A DNA stretch of 64,000 bases from Nocardioides campestrisoli (GCF_013624435.2 NZ_CP061768.1:3190001-3254000); one strand, 5' to 3'. Counted from the first letter of the stretch, positions 26,019 to 36,595 are shown. Program-made: numbers and translations. Notes: generated by a model from the letters alone, not told the origin.

Positions 26019-27344
26019 ATGTGGGAGCAGGCGGGTGTAGGTCATCCGATCGCACGTGCGGTCGGTCTGGTGGATGAGGCGTTGGACTGCGTGAAGGGCG
26101 CGGACCCGGCGTTCTTGTCCGAGGGTGAGCAGCGGGAGGTGCTGCTGGGGTTGTCCCGTCAGGTCGACCAGCTGGAGCGGCTGCGGATGCGGGTGCTCGG
26201 GGTCGTCGGGGTTCCGGGTGGGGTGGCTCAGGCGGACGGGGCGAAGTCGGCGGCGACCTGGGTGGCGGGCCGGACCCGGTGTGGGTACGGGTCCGCGCGG
26301 GCGGCGGAGAAGCTCGCCGAAGCGTTGGACTCGCGATGGCAGCGGGTGGGCGCGGGGTTGGAGGACGGGTCGGTGAACCTGCCCCAGGCACGGGTGATCG
26401 TGAAGGCGCTGGAGGCGTTGGTGATCGACCCGCTGCCGGGTGAGGAGGTCCCCGACGATGTGCTCGCGAGGGCCGAGGCCCACTTGGTCGAGTACGCGGG
26501 CGTGTTCACCCCCGCCCAGCTGGAGGCGCTGGGCGCGAGGATCCTGGCGGTGGTCGCCCCGGCCACGTGTGAGGAGCATGAGCGCAAGGTGTTGGAGCGG
26601 GCCGAGCGGCGGGCGAACGCTGCGACGAGGTTGACGTTCCGCCGGCGTGGGGACGGCGCGACCGATGTGGCGGCGCGGATCCCGGACCAGGTGGCTGCCC
26701 GGTTGCGGACGTATCTGGAGGCGTGGACCTCGCCGAAGCAGGACGACGGCAAGGACACCGGTGCCGCCACCGGGTTGGGCTCGTTCAACCACCGGGATCC
26801 GGCGACGGGGCTGCGGTTGCCCCAGGAGCGGTTGCACGGGCAGGCCTTCTGCGCATTCCTCGAAGCCGCCGACCCCAGCAGGGTCCCGGCGCACGGCGGG
26901 TCGGCGACCCGAGTGCTGGTCACCATGAGCCTGGAAGCCCTACGCAGCGGGCTCGGCACGGGGTCGATCCTCAGCAACGGCGAGGACGTCACCACCCTCT
27001 CGGCGGGACAGGTCAGAAGGCTGGCCTGCCAGGCGCAGATCATCCCCGTGGTCCTGGGCGCGAAGTCGCAGGTGCTGGACCAGGGTCGGGCGTCGCGGTT
27101 CTTCACCGACGGGCAACGGACCGCGAAGACGTTGACCCAGCGGGTCTGCGGCGCGGAGGGGTGCACGGTGCCCTCGACCTGGTGCGAGGCCCACCACGGG
27201 CGTGATCCCTGGGGCCACGGCGGCAACACCGACCTGGACGACCTGCTGTTCCTGTGTCCGTGGCACCACCAACGGGCCCACGACCCGGCATTCACCACCA
27301 CGCAGCACCCGGACGGGTCCCTGCGCTACCACCGACGGACCTAG
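26019..27344 (+). CDS. DUF222 / HNH endonuclease-domain protein (REP13E12 type)
   Basis: The 441-residue protein has an N-terminal helical DUF222 domain (about 10-330, AATWVAGRTRCGYGSARAAE). The C-terminal HNH domain has Cys pairs CGAEGC and LCPWHH and motif residues CEAHH and HH...H. The middle Asn of the HNH signature reads Asp (TDLDDLLFLC). An ATG at 26019 is chosen; an upstream GTG at 25959 is also in frame. This family occurs in many copies in actinobacteria and may be a mobile or selfish nuclease. Role is unproven. Confidence 0.88.
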   Translation: MWEQAGVGHPIARAVGLVDEALDCVKGADPAFLSEGEQREVLLGLSRQVDQLERLRMRVLGVVGVPGGVAQADGAKSAATWVAGRTRCGYGSARAAEKLAEALDSRWQRVGAGLEDGSVNLPQARVIVKALEALVIDPLPGEEVPDDVLARAEAHLVEYAGVFTPAQLEALGARILAVVAPATCEEHERKVLERAERRANAATRLTFRRRGDGATDVAARIPDQVAARLRTYLEAWTSPKQDDGKDTGAATGLGSFNHRDPATGLRLPQERLHGQAFCAFLEAADPSRVPAHGGSATRVLVTMSLEALRSGLGTGSILSNGEDVTTLSAGQVRRLACQAQIIPVVLGAKSQVLDQGRASRFFTDGQRTAKTLTQRVCGAEGCTVPSTWCEAHHGRDPWGHGGNTDLDDLLFLCPWHHQRAHDPAFTTTQHPDGSLRYHRRT

Positions 27345-27348
27345 GCCG

Positions 27349-28581
27349 TCAGGCGCGCCCGCTGGCCATCAGGGCCAGTCCCAGCAGCATCTTGTCCCGA
27401 GGGTCGGTCAGCGACCGTGAGGTGAGCTGCTCGATCTGCTTCATCCGGTAGATCACCGTGTTGCGGTGGCAGTAGAGGTCGCTCGCCGCGTGCGTGGGCG
27501 ACCCGTCGTGGTGCAGCAGGGCGCTGAGGGTGTCCAGCAGGGTCTGCGACTGCGCCTTGGGCAGCGCGAGGATCGGCCCGAGCGTCTCCGACAACAGCCG
27601 GGGTGCCACCTGGGGACTGCCGGCCAGCAGCACCTCGGGCAGCCGGTCGGAGACCGAGACCACCCGCCGTACGCCGCGGGGCACCGTCTCCGCGGCCCGG
27701 TGCGCGAGCTGGAACGCGGTCGCGAAGCCGGCGATCCCGTCGTTGCTGAGCGCGATCCCCATGCGTCCCGGGGCGTGCGCGGCGAAGAGGTCGACCAGTC
27801 CGCTCTCCCCCGGCACCCGCCCCGACAGCAGCCCGTAGTAGACCCCGGAGCGCACGTGCCAGCGGGCGGCGATACCCATCCGGTCCAGCCGGTCCTCGAC
27901 CGGCGCCAGGCTGTCGCTGGCGTCGGCGCCGTCATGGATGGCGACCACGCAGGCGACCTCGTCGTCCGGCTCGATCTCCAGGGCGGTGCGGGCCTCCTCG
28001 GCGAAGAGCGGGTCGGCACCCCGGCCCTCGATCAGCCCGTCGAGCAGGCTCTGCTCGCGCTGGAGGTCCTGGCGCTGGATGCGGGCGCTCTCGCGGCGGT
28101 AGGCGTCGATGAGCACCGCGTTCTGGACGTCGAGGTTGGTCCACACCGTGCGCGCGGCCATGAGCAGCACCTGGTCGTCGACCTCGATCGACGGGTCGGC
28201 CGCGACCCGGCTCACCAGCGCCTCCCACAGGATCCGCGCCCCCAGCGTGTAGGCGTTGAGCACCAGCTCGAGCGGGACGCCCTGGCGGGCCCGGCGCCGG
28301 CCGGTGTCGCGCCACAGCTCGACGGCGTTCTCCTGCTGGCCCGACGCCTCGGCGCGCAGGTCGGGAGAGGCGGAGAGGATCCGCAGCCCACGCCGGATGT
28401 GCTGTCGGGTGCTCGCCCGGACGTCGGCGCGGAACTCCGGGCCGATCCGCTCCCACAGGTCCTGGTCGCGCTCGAAGAGCGTCAGGGTGATGCTGTCGGC
28501 GATCACGTCCGACTGGTCCAGCAAGAGCGCCCAGGCGGCATGCAGCGCCTGTTGGGCGGGGGTGACAGACGTGACAGGCAT
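27349..28581 (-). CDS. PucR-family transcriptional regulator
   Basis: The 410-residue protein has a long N-terminal sensory region, a GGDEF-like/RsbRD-type middle and a C-terminal PucR helix-turn-helix (DLYCHRNTVIYRMKQIEQLT, about 375-395). The ATG at 28581 gives MPVTSVTPAQQ. It diverges from the livGFHMK importer across a 170-bp region with palindromes, so it is the probable regulator of that transporter. It converges with the DUF222 gene at 4 bp spacing. The inducer is not known. Confidence 0.88.
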   Translation of the reverse strand: MPVTSVTPAQQALHAAWALLLDQSDVIADSITLTLFERDQDLWERIGPEFRADVRASTRQHIRRGLRILSASPDLRAEASGQQENAVELWRDTGRRRARQGVPLELVLNAYTLGARILWEALVSRVAADPSIEVDDQVLLMAARTVWTNLDVQNAVLIDAYRRESARIQRQDLQREQSLLDGLIEGRGADPLFAEEARTALEIEPDDEVACVVAIHDGADASDSLAPVEDRLDRMGIAARWHVRSGVYYGLLSGRVPGESGLVDLFAAHAPGRMGIALSNDGIAGFATAFQLAHRAAETVPRGVRRVVSVSDRLPEVLLAGSPQVAPRLLSETLGPILALPKAQSQTLLDTLSALLHHDGSPTHAASDLYCHRNTVIYRMKQIEQLTSRSLTDPRDKMLLGLALMASGRA

Positions 28582-28630
28582 GTCAGCACCGTCGCACTCC
28601 GCGCACAATCCTGACCAGACCCACGGGCAA

Positions 28631-28672
28631 CTTGGGTCCACTGGACCAAGCAGTTTTGGGCAGTCCGCCCAA
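28631..28672. promoter_or_regulatory. Two adjacent inverted repeats between pucR and livG
   Basis: The first is CTTGG-N10-CCAAG (28631-28650), with GTCC-ACT-GGAC inside it. The second is the perfect TTGGGC-AGTCC-GCCCAA (28656-28672). A further GCCCAA lies near 28717. They sit midway between divergent starts, where a regulator of both genes would bind. PucR binding is inferred. Confidence 0.45.
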
Positions 28673-28751
28673 TGACCCCGGTGTACTGGCACACCAAAGT
28701 GGGCCAGGTCACATTGCCCAACCGGCCACGGCGCCGGTCACAGGAGGCCCC

Positions 28752-30226
<1,475 letters not shown>

Positions 30227-30271
30227 CCCAGACCTTCCACCCCCGATCTTCGAACAGGAGACCTCGCCACC

Positions 30272-31150
30272 GTGCAACAGCTCCTCAACACCGCCCTGGG
30301 CGGCCTCACCCTGGGCATGGTCTACGCGGCCTTCGCCCTGGCCCTGGTGCTCATCTGGCGCTCCACCCGGGTGGTCAACTTCGCCCAGGCGCCGATGGCC
30401 ATGGTGACTACGTTCATCGCCCTGGTGGTGATCGACGCGGGCTACTCCTACTGGCTCGGCTTCGCCGCCGCACTCGCCTCCGGCCTGCTGATCGGCGCGC
30501 TGCTGGAGCGCCTGGTGGTGCGCCACGTCGACGGCAAGGCCGAGATCAATGCGGTGATCCTCACCCTGGGGCTCTTCATCGTGCTCCACTCCCTGGCCGC
30601 GGTGGTCTTCGGCAACGCCTACCGCTCGTTCCCCGCCCCGTTCGGGATCCGCGGGTTCGAGGTCGGCGACCGCACCATCGCCCTGACCGGCTTCGGGGTC
30701 TTCACCATCGTCGCCGTGCTGGTGGTGATGGCGATGCTGGTGGCGCTCTTCCGCTTCACCGACGTCGGGCTGCGGATGCGGGCCGCGGCCTTCAACCCCG
30801 AGGTCGCCCGCCTCCTGGGGGTGCGGGTCGGCCGGATGAAGACGCTGGGCTGGGCCCTGGCCTCGCTGGTCGGCTCGCTGGCCGGCCTGCTGATCGCCGG
30901 TGGCAGCCTGGTCCACCCCGGCTACATGGACTCGGTGGTGGTCTACGGCTTCGTCGCCGCGGTGCTCGGCGGGCTGGACAGCCCCGCCGGAGCGGTCGTC
31001 GGCGGGCTCGTGCTGGGCCTCTCGCTCAGCTTCGTCAGCGGGTACGTCGGCTCCCAGCTGGTCGCCCTGGCGGCCCTGCTCATCCTGATGCTGGTGCTGA
31101 CGCTGAGGCCGGGCGGCATCTTCTCCTCCGCAACCGCGAGGAGGGTCTGA
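30272..31150 (+). CDS. ABC transporter permease, LivH-like
   Basis: The 292-residue permease has about eight hydrophobic helices. LivH features are GGLTLGMVYAAFALALVLI at the start, the EINAVILTLG segment, and AAAFNPEVARLLGVRVGRMK as the ATPase-contact loop. The GTG start has AGGAGA upstream. It begins 45 bp after livF, and its stop overlaps the livM ATG region. Together with LivM it forms the inner-membrane channel. Confidence 0.93.
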   Translation: MQQLLNTALGGLTLGMVYAAFALALVLIWRSTRVVNFAQAPMAMVTTFIALVVIDAGYSYWLGFAAALASGLLIGALLERLVVRHVDGKAEINAVILTLGLFIVLHSLAAVVFGNAYRSFPAPFGIRGFEVGDRTIALTGFGVFTIVAVLVVMAMLVALFRFTDVGLRMRAAAFNPEVARLLGVRVGRMKTLGWALASLVGSLAGLLIAGGSLVHPGYMDSVVVYGFVAAVLGGLDSPAGAVVGGLVLGLSLSFVSGYVGSQLVALAALLILMLVLTLRPGGIFSSATARRV

Positions 31151-32295
31151 TGAGCGCGATCCTGGCCCGGGCCAAGGCTGCCCGGGAGACGAACACCCTG
31201 CTGCGCCACCTGCTCGGTGCCCTCCTGGGCCTCGTGCTGGTCGTGCTGGTGCTCCAGGGCGTCAGCGACTTCCGCCGGTTCCAGCTGGCCGAGATGGCCT
31301 ACCTGGGGATCGCCGCGGGCGGTCTCACGGTGCTCACCGGGCTCAACGGGCAGCTCTCGCTCGGGCACGGCGCGCTGATGGCGTTCGGCGCCTACACCAC
31401 CGCGCTGCTGCTGCCCGACCGCGACGCCGGCACCCCGCTGGTGCTGGTGATCCTCGCGGCAGTCCTGGTCACCCTCGTCGTCGGCGCCCTGGTCGGCGCG
31501 GCCGCCGCACGGCTGCACGGCCCCTACCTCGCCGGTGCGACCCTGGCACTGGCCGTCGCCGTCCCGGGCATCGCGCTCTACTTCAAGGGAACGCTGGGCG
31601 GCGAGCAGGGGCTGCGGATCGTGCTGCCGGAGATCCCCACCTGGGCCGACGACGCGACGTACTTCCTCACCGGCCAGGACCTCACCCCCAGCGGCTGGGT
31701 GGCGTTCCTGGGCTGGGCCACCCTGATCGTCACCTTCGTCCTGCTGGCCAACCTCTCCCGCAGCCGGGTCGGACGCCGCTGGCGGGCGGTGCGCGACGAC
31801 GAGGTCGCCGCCCAGCTGGCGGGCATCGACCTGGGACGGGCCAGGGTCTCGGCGTTCATGGTCAGCGCCGCCGCGGCGGGCGCGGCCGGTGCCGTGCTCG
31901 GGATCGCGGTCCGGCTGGCGGCACCCAGCTCGTTCATCCTGACCCTGAGCCTGACCCTGCTGGCCGCCGTCGTCCTCGGCGGCCTGGGCAGCCTGACCGG
32001 GGCGCTGGTCGGCGCCGCCCTGCTGACCTTCCTGCCCCAGGTGGTGACCGGGCTGGGCACCGACGCCGGCCTCGACGACATCGCCGCGGCCGAGCTGGCG
32101 CCCCTGGTCTACGGCCTGGTGATGGTCCTGGTGATCCTGCTGGCCCCCAGCGGCCTGTACGGCACCGTGCACCGCGCCCTCGTCGTACGCCGTACCCGCC
32201 GCGCGCTGGCCTCGGGCGCTCGCCCGGCGGCGGACCCGGCGACGCCGGAAACCCCCGGAAGCACGACCACCACCAGAGAGGGAGCAACAAGATGA
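31150..32295 (+). CDS. ABC transporter permease, LivM-like
   Basis: The 381-residue permease has about nine to ten helices. LivM hallmarks are LNGQLSLGHGALMAFGAYT and RAVRDDEVAAQLAGIDLGRARVSAF (ATPase-contact loop). A Pro/Thr-rich C-terminal tail of about 35 residues ends the protein. Its ATG overlaps the livH stop by one base (TGATG), and its stop overlaps the livK ATG (ATGA). Confidence 0.93.
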   Translation: MSAILARAKAARETNTLLRHLLGALLGLVLVVLVLQGVSDFRRFQLAEMAYLGIAAGGLTVLTGLNGQLSLGHGALMAFGAYTTALLLPDRDAGTPLVLVILAAVLVTLVVGALVGAAAARLHGPYLAGATLALAVAVPGIALYFKGTLGGEQGLRIVLPEIPTWADDATYFLTGQDLTPSGWVAFLGWATLIVTFVLLANLSRSRVGRRWRAVRDDEVAAQLAGIDLGRARVSAFMVSAAAAGAAGAVLGIAVRLAAPSSFILTLSLTLLAAVVLGGLGSLTGALVGAALLTFLPQVVTGLGTDAGLDDIAAAELAPLVYGLVMVLVILLAPSGLYGTVHRALVVRRTRRALASGARPAADPATPETPGSTTTTREGATR

Positions 32296-33629
32296 GACGC
32301 AGGAACACGAGGCCGAGCGGGCTCGCCGGCCTGGCCGGGCTGGTCGTCACGACCCTCGTCCTCACCGCGTGCGGCGCGGGCGGGCGGGACGACGACGACT
32401 CCGACGGCGGGGGCGGCGCCTCCGACGTCGGGGTCACCGAGGACACCGTGACCATCGGCGGCCACTTCCCGCTCACCGGGGTCGCGGCCCCGGGCTACAG
32501 CGAGATCCCCACCGGGGCCAAGGCCTACTTCGACTACGTCAACGCCAACGGCGGCGTCCACGGGCGCCAGATCGAGTACGTGGTCAAGGACGACGGCTAC
32601 AACCCGACCAACACCAGCAAGGTGACCAACGAGCTGCTCCTGCAGGACGAGATCTTCGCGATGGTCGGCGGACTGGGCACCCCCACCCACAGCGCGGTCA
32701 TCGACCAGCTCAACAGCGAGGGCGTCCCGGACCTCTTCGTCTCCTCGGGCTCGCTCATGTGGGGCGACGACGTGGAGGCCTACCCGATGACCTTCGGCTG
32801 GCAGCCCGACTACGAGTCCGAGGGGAAGATCATCGGTCAGTACGTCGCCGAGAACATGCCCGACGCGAAGGTCGGTCTCTTCCTCCAGGACGACGACATG
32901 GGCGAGGACGCCGAGAAGGGCGTGCGCCAGTTCCTCGACGACCAGATCGTCGCGGTCGAGCGGTACACCTCGGGCAACACCGACGTCGGCCCGCAGATCG
33001 CCGGGCTCCAGGGCGCGAAGGCCGACCTGGTGCTCTCCTTCAACACCCCGTCCTACACCGCCCTGGCCCAGCTGGTCTCGATGAAGCTCGGCTACCAGCC
33101 CGACTGGTACGTGGCCAGCATCGGCTCGGACCAGGCGCTGGTCGGCGGGCTGCTCGCGGAGTTCTCCGAGGGCGCGCTCGACGGCAAGGGGGCGCTGGAC
33201 GGCGTGATGACCTCGGCGTACATCCCGGGCATCGACGAGCCGGACAACCCGTGGGTCCAGCTGTGGCAGAAGGTCTGGGACGAGCACGGCGAGAAGGGCG
33301 AGCTGACCAACTACCGGGTCTACGGCATGTCCCACGCCTACGCGTTCGTGCAGGCGCTCCAGGGCGCCGGTGAGGACCTCACCCGCGAGGGGCTGGTGGA
33401 GTACCTCGAGGAGAACGGCGAGGGGCTCGAGGGTCCCCAGCTGGCTCCGTTCCGCTTCAGCGCCGACAGCCACATGGGCATCTCGGGCATGCAGCTGGTC
33501 ACCCTCAAGGGCGACTCGTCCGAGCCGCTCACCCCGGTGCTGACCACCGACATCGGCGACGCCGAGATCGTGGAGGACGAGTCGGGTCAGGCCGACGACG
33601 CCCCGCCGGAGAACGGGATCCCCGAGTAG
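32292..33629 (+). CDS. Periplasmic-type substrate-binding lipoprotein, LivK family
   Basis: The 445-residue protein has a signal peptide and lipobox LTAC (Cys27), so it is anchored outside the membrane. The mature part is a Peripla_BP_6 (Leu/Ile/Val-type) fold: VTIGGHFPLTGVAAPGYSE, then a long two-lobed domain. Binding proteins of this subgroup take branched amino acids, amides, aromatic acids or short-chain compounds, so the ligand cannot be named. The acidic C-terminus is short. It is last in the livGFHMK operon. Confidence 0.92.
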   Translation: MRRRNTRPSGLAGLAGLVVTTLVLTACGAGGRDDDDSDGGGGASDVGVTEDTVTIGGHFPLTGVAAPGYSEIPTGAKAYFDYVNANGGVHGRQIEYVVKDDGYNPTNTSKVTNELLLQDEIFAMVGGLGTPTHSAVIDQLNSEGVPDLFVSSGSLMWGDDVEAYPMTFGWQPDYESEGKIIGQYVAENMPDAKVGLFLQDDDMGEDAEKGVRQFLDDQIVAVERYTSGNTDVGPQIAGLQGAKADLVLSFNTPSYTALAQLVSMKLGYQPDWYVASIGSDQALVGGLLAEFSEGALDGKGALDGVMTSAYIPGIDEPDNPWVQLWQKVWDEHGEKGELTNYRVYGMSHAYAFVQALQGAGEDLTREGLVEYLEENGEGLEGPQLAPFRFSADSHMGISGMQLVTLKGDSSEPLTPVLTTDIGDAEIVEDESGQADDAPPENGIPE

Positions 33630-33645
33630 GTCACCTTCCCACCCG

Positions 33646-33706
33646 GTGCTGGGCCTCGTCCCCGCTAGAGCCGCTCGGCGGCCCGGCGGGCGGCGAGGCC
33701 CAGCAC
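33646..33706. terminator. Long hairpin at livK / flavoprotein junction
   Basis: Perfect 13-bp arms, GTGCTGGGCCTCG (33646-33658) and CGAGGCCCAGCAC (33694-33706), flank a 35-nt GC-rich loop. The left arm follows the livK stop. The right arm lies inside the 3' coding end of the convergent flavoprotein gene. Terminator role for livK is likely; U-tract absent. Confidence 0.45.
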
Positions 33707-35032
33707 TTCCCAAGCGGTGCTGAACGGCGGCGCGTAGGACAGGTCCATCCAGGCCAGGTCGTCGACGGTGCCCTCGGCCCACAGCACCGCGGCCGCGGTG
33801 TCGATCCGCTTGCCGGCGCCCCGGCCGCCGACGATCTGCACGCCCAGCAGGCGGCGCGAGGCCCGGTCCGCCATCACCCACACCTCGACCGGGTCGGCCT
33901 CGTCCAGGTAGCCGCTGGCGGTGGAGCCGGAGGTCGTCACGGCCACGGGGTCGTAGTCCGCGGCTCGGGCGTCGTCCAGGGAGAGCCCGGTCCGGGCCAC
34001 CTCGACGTACTGGCCGCCGGCGGCGAACCGGGTGATCGCGGTCTCCAGGATGCCGTCGAAGGCCAGCGAGCCGCCCGCCAGCCTGTCCCCCAGGACCCGT
34101 CCCATCTTGTTGGCGTGCGTGCCGAGCGGACGGAACACGTGGTCGGCGGCCAGCCGGCGGAACGTCTCGCAGCAGTCGCCGGCGGCCCACACCCGGTCGG
34201 CCACCCGGCCGTGCGGGTCCGGGCGCAGGGCCCCCTTCTCGCCCAGCTCCAGGCCGGAGCCGGCCAGGAACTCGGTGGCCGGCAGGACGCCGAGGGCCAG
34301 CACCACCAGGTCGCACTCCCGGCCGCCGCCGTCCCAGCGGACGGCGGCGGCACGCCCCTGCGAGACGTCCAGACCGGTGACGTCGGCGTCCAGCACCACC
34401 TCCACCCCGGCCCGGGTCAGGGTCAGCGCGACGTGGTCCGACAGCTCCTGCTCCAGGGAGCTCATCACCCGGGAGCGGGTCACCAGGGTGACCCCGAAGC
34501 CTCGCCTCAGCGCCGCCTCGGCGACCTCGAGGCCGATGTAGCCACCGCCCACCACCACCACGTGCGACCCAGGTCCGGCCGCGGAGAACCGGCGCAGCCA
34601 CTCCTCCCCGTCGTCCAGCGTCTTGACCGGTCCCACCCCGCCGACCAACCGTCCGTCGGCGCCGTACGCCCAGTCCGGCACGATCGGGTGGGCGCCGGTG
34701 GCCACCACCAGCTGGTCGTAGCCGACCGGCTCCCCGGCCACCAGCTCGACCCGGCGGGCCGCCAGGTCCACGCCGACGGCCTCCGCCCCCATCCGCAGGT
34801 CGATCCCGGCCTCGAGGTGCTGGGCGGGGGCGCGGGCCACCAGGTCGTCGACGGAGTCCACGTCGCCGGCCATCCAGTACGGGATGCCGCACGCCGAGTA
34901 CGACGTGTGCGCGCCCTTCTCCAGCACGGTCACCGCCAGCTCACGCCCGGTGCGGCGCGCGGTGCGCAGCATCTGGTGCGCCGCGGACATGCCGGCCGCG
35001 TCGGCGCCGAGGATGACGATGCGCTCGCTCAT
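33665..35032 (-). CDS. FAD/NAD(P)-dependent oxidoreductase, CoA-disulfide-reductase-like
   Basis: The 455-residue flavoprotein has FAD motif ILGADAAGMSAAHQ, a second Rossmann motif VVVGGGYIGLEVAEAAL, and the single-Cys active-site segment SYSACGIPYW (Cys48). That Cys is in the place used by CoA-disulfide reductases and NADH oxidases rather than a CxxxxC pair. The ALGVLPATEFL strand and C-terminal dimerisation domain are present. It may keep CoA or another low-molecular thiol reduced. Reductase against NADH-oxidase activity cannot be separated by sequence here. Confidence 0.88.
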   Translation of the reverse strand: MSERIVILGADAAGMSAAHQMLRTARRTGRELAVTVLEKGAHTSYSACGIPYWMAGDVDSVDDLVARAPAQHLEAGIDLRMGAEAVGVDLAARRVELVAGEPVGYDQLVVATGAHPIVPDWAYGADGRLVGGVGPVKTLDDGEEWLRRFSAAGPGSHVVVVGGGYIGLEVAEAALRRGFGVTLVTRSRVMSSLEQELSDHVALTLTRAGVEVVLDADVTGLDVSQGRAAAVRWDGGGRECDLVVLALGVLPATEFLAGSGLELGEKGALRPDPHGRVADRVWAAGDCCETFRRLAADHVFRPLGTHANKMGRVLGDRLAGGSLAFDGILETAITRFAAGGQYVEVARTGLSLDDARAADYDPVAVTTSGSTASGYLDEADPVEVWVMADRASRRLLGVQIVGGRGAGKRIDTAAAVLWAEGTVDDLAWMDLSYAPPFSTAWEVLGLAARRAAERL

Positions 35033-35072
35033 GCGGGCAAGCCTCGCACGAGCCGGGGCGGCGCCGGCAGGG

Positions 35073-35684
35073 CTACTGCGCCCGGCGGGTCTCCAGCACC
35101 CGGAAGCCCTTGACGCTGGCCAGCCGGGTGGTGGGCCAGCCCTGCTCGCCGAGCCAGCGCTGCAGCGAGTCGGCGCCGAGGTTCTTCCCGACGACCGAGA
35201 CCATCCGACCGCCGGGAGCGAGCCGGGGCAGCCAGGTCAGCAGCAGCTCGTGCAGCGCCGCCTTGCCGATCCGGATCGGAGGGTTGGACCAGATCTCGTC
35301 GAAGACGTAGTCGGTGGGCACCTGGTCGGGGCGGCAGGCCGCGAACGTGCCGGAGACACCGAGGGCACGGGCGTTCTCGTTGGCCAGCAGGATCGCCCGC
35401 TCGTTGACCTCGACCCCGATCACCCGGGCCAGCGGGACGGCCTTGGCGATCGCCAGCCCGATCACCCCGTAGCCGCAGCCCAGGTCGAGGAACTGCCCCG
35501 GCGCGGGCGGCTCGGTCTCGCGCAGGAGCACGGCCGTGGCGTGGTCGAGGTGACCGCGGCTGAAGACCCCGGAGCCGCTGGTCAGCGCGAGCTCGTGGCC
35601 CCACACCTCGCAGGTGAAGCGCTCCCGGGTGAAGGGGACGTCGGGGTCGGCGGAGAAGTAGTGCTCCTGCTCGTCGTCGCTCAT
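35073..35684 (-). CDS. Class I SAM-dependent methyltransferase, RsmC/YbiN type
   Basis: The 203-residue protein has the SAM-binding motif [15 protein letters not shown] (about 76-90), the acidic EVNERA strand and the catalytic NPP motif ([10 protein letters not shown]) of N-methylating rRNA/amino methyltransferases. It resembles the C-terminal half of RsmC-type 16S rRNA guanine methyltransferases. The ATG overlaps the truA stop (ATGA), tying it to another RNA-modifying gene. The target base is not known. Confidence 0.88.
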   Translation of the reverse strand: MSDDEQEHYFSADPDVPFTRERFTCEVWGHELALTSGSGVFSRGHLDHATAVLLRETEPPAPGQFLDLGCGYGVIGLAIAKAVPLARVIGVEVNERAILLANENARALGVSGTFAACRPDQVPTDYVFDEIWSNPPIRIGKAALHELLLTWLPRLAPGGRMVSVVGKNLGADSLQRWLGEQGWPTTRLASVKGFRVLETRRAQ

Positions 35685-36511
35685 ACCAGCTCCCTCCTGG
35701 CCCGGGCCCGGTCGGCCTGGGTCGCCAGCTCGTCGTCGTCGGGGTAGCCGACCTCCTCCAGCGTCAGTCCGTGCGCGTGCACGACGGTGAGCGCCGAGTC
35801 GCGGACCCGGGCCACCAGCAGCTCGCTCGCCCACTCCGGAGGCCGCCGTCCGTCTCCGACCGCGAGCAGGCACCCCACCAGGGCGCGCACCATCGAGTGG
35901 CAGAACGCGTCGGCGACCACCCGGGCCACCGCCACACCGGTGTCGTCGCGCCGCCACTCCAGCTCGAGCAGTGTGCGGACCGTGGTCGCGCCCTCACGCC
36001 GCTTGCAGAACGCCGCGAAGTCCTTGAGCCCGAGCAGCGCGGTCGCGGCCTCGTTCATCCTCGCCAGGTCCAGCGGTCGCGACCAGGCCAGCACGGAGCG
36101 GCGCAGCAGCGGGTCGACCAGCTCAGGACGGTCTGCGACCCGGTAGGCGTACCGCCGCCAGCTCGCGGAGAAGCGGGCGTCGAACCCGGGAGGCGCCTCG
36201 GCGACCCGGTGGACCCGCACGTCCGGGGGCAGGATGCCGTTGAGCCTGCGCATCAGGGCGTCCGGCACCGGACCCGGGATACGGCCGGCCGCGACCGCCA
36301 GCTTCTCGGGGTCGACGTCGACGTGGCAGACCTGCCCTCGGGCGTGCACGCCCGCGTCCGTCCGCCCGGCGACCACGACCCGCGCCTCCGGCACCCGGAG
36401 CGCGGTGGTGAGCGCCAGCTGCAGCGCCCCCTGGACGGTCCGCAGGCCGGGTTGCTCGGCCCAGCCCGAGAAGTCGGTGCCGTCGTAGGCGAGGTCGATC
36501 CGCAGGCGCAC
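35681..36511 (-). CDS. truA: tRNA pseudouridine(38-40) synthase
   Basis: It isomerises uridines 38-40 in the tRNA anticodon arm. The 276-residue protein has the catalytic Asp in [12 protein letters not shown], the N-terminal [15 protein letters not shown] strand, and the SFCHSMVR-like element ([14 protein letters not shown]). The GTG at 36511 gives [11 protein letters not shown], the family start; sequence upstream of that in frame is not conserved. It normally lies just after rplQ in actinobacteria; here 3.7 kb separates them. Confidence 0.95.
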   Translation of the reverse strand: MRLRIDLAYDGTDFSGWAEQPGLRTVQGALQLALTTALRVPEARVVVAGRTDAGVHARGQVCHVDVDPEKLAVAAGRIPGPVPDALMRRLNGILPPDVRVHRVAEAPPGFDARFSASWRRYAYRVADRPELVDPLLRRSVLAWSRPLDLARMNEAATALLGLKDFAAFCKRREGATTVRTLLELEWRRDDTGVAVARVVADAFCHSMVRALVGCLLAVGDGRRPPEWASELLVARVRDSALTVVHAHGLTLEEVGYPDDDELATQADRARARRELV

Positions 36512-36531
36512 GGGCCCATCTTCCCAGACCG

Positions 36532-36561
36532 TTGACGTGAGGACGCGTACCGCCCTACCGT
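36532..36561 (+). promoter_or_regulatory. SigA-like promoter of arsR-SRPBCC
   Basis: TTGACG (36532-36537), an 18-nt spacer and TACCGT (36556-36561) give an expected start near 36568, at the left edge of the ArsR operator. Strong -35, moderate -10. Confidence 0.55.
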
Positions 36562-36566
36562 GGTTA

Positions 36567-36584
36567 TTCAACCGATTAGTTGAA
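36567..36584. promoter_or_regulatory. ArsR operator palindrome
   Basis: TTCAAC-CGATTA-GTTGAA is a perfect 6-bp inverted repeat with 6-bp spacer, 11 bp before the arsR GTG and just after the -10 hexamer. Such a position would block both initiation and early transcription, indicating autorepression. Confidence 0.65.
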
Positions 36585-36595
36585 GAAGGAGTCTT

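Noticed and set aside
32109..34892. 927-codon minus-strand open frame across livK and the flavoprotein
   Set aside because: It is a shadow of two coding genes and has no conserved motifs.
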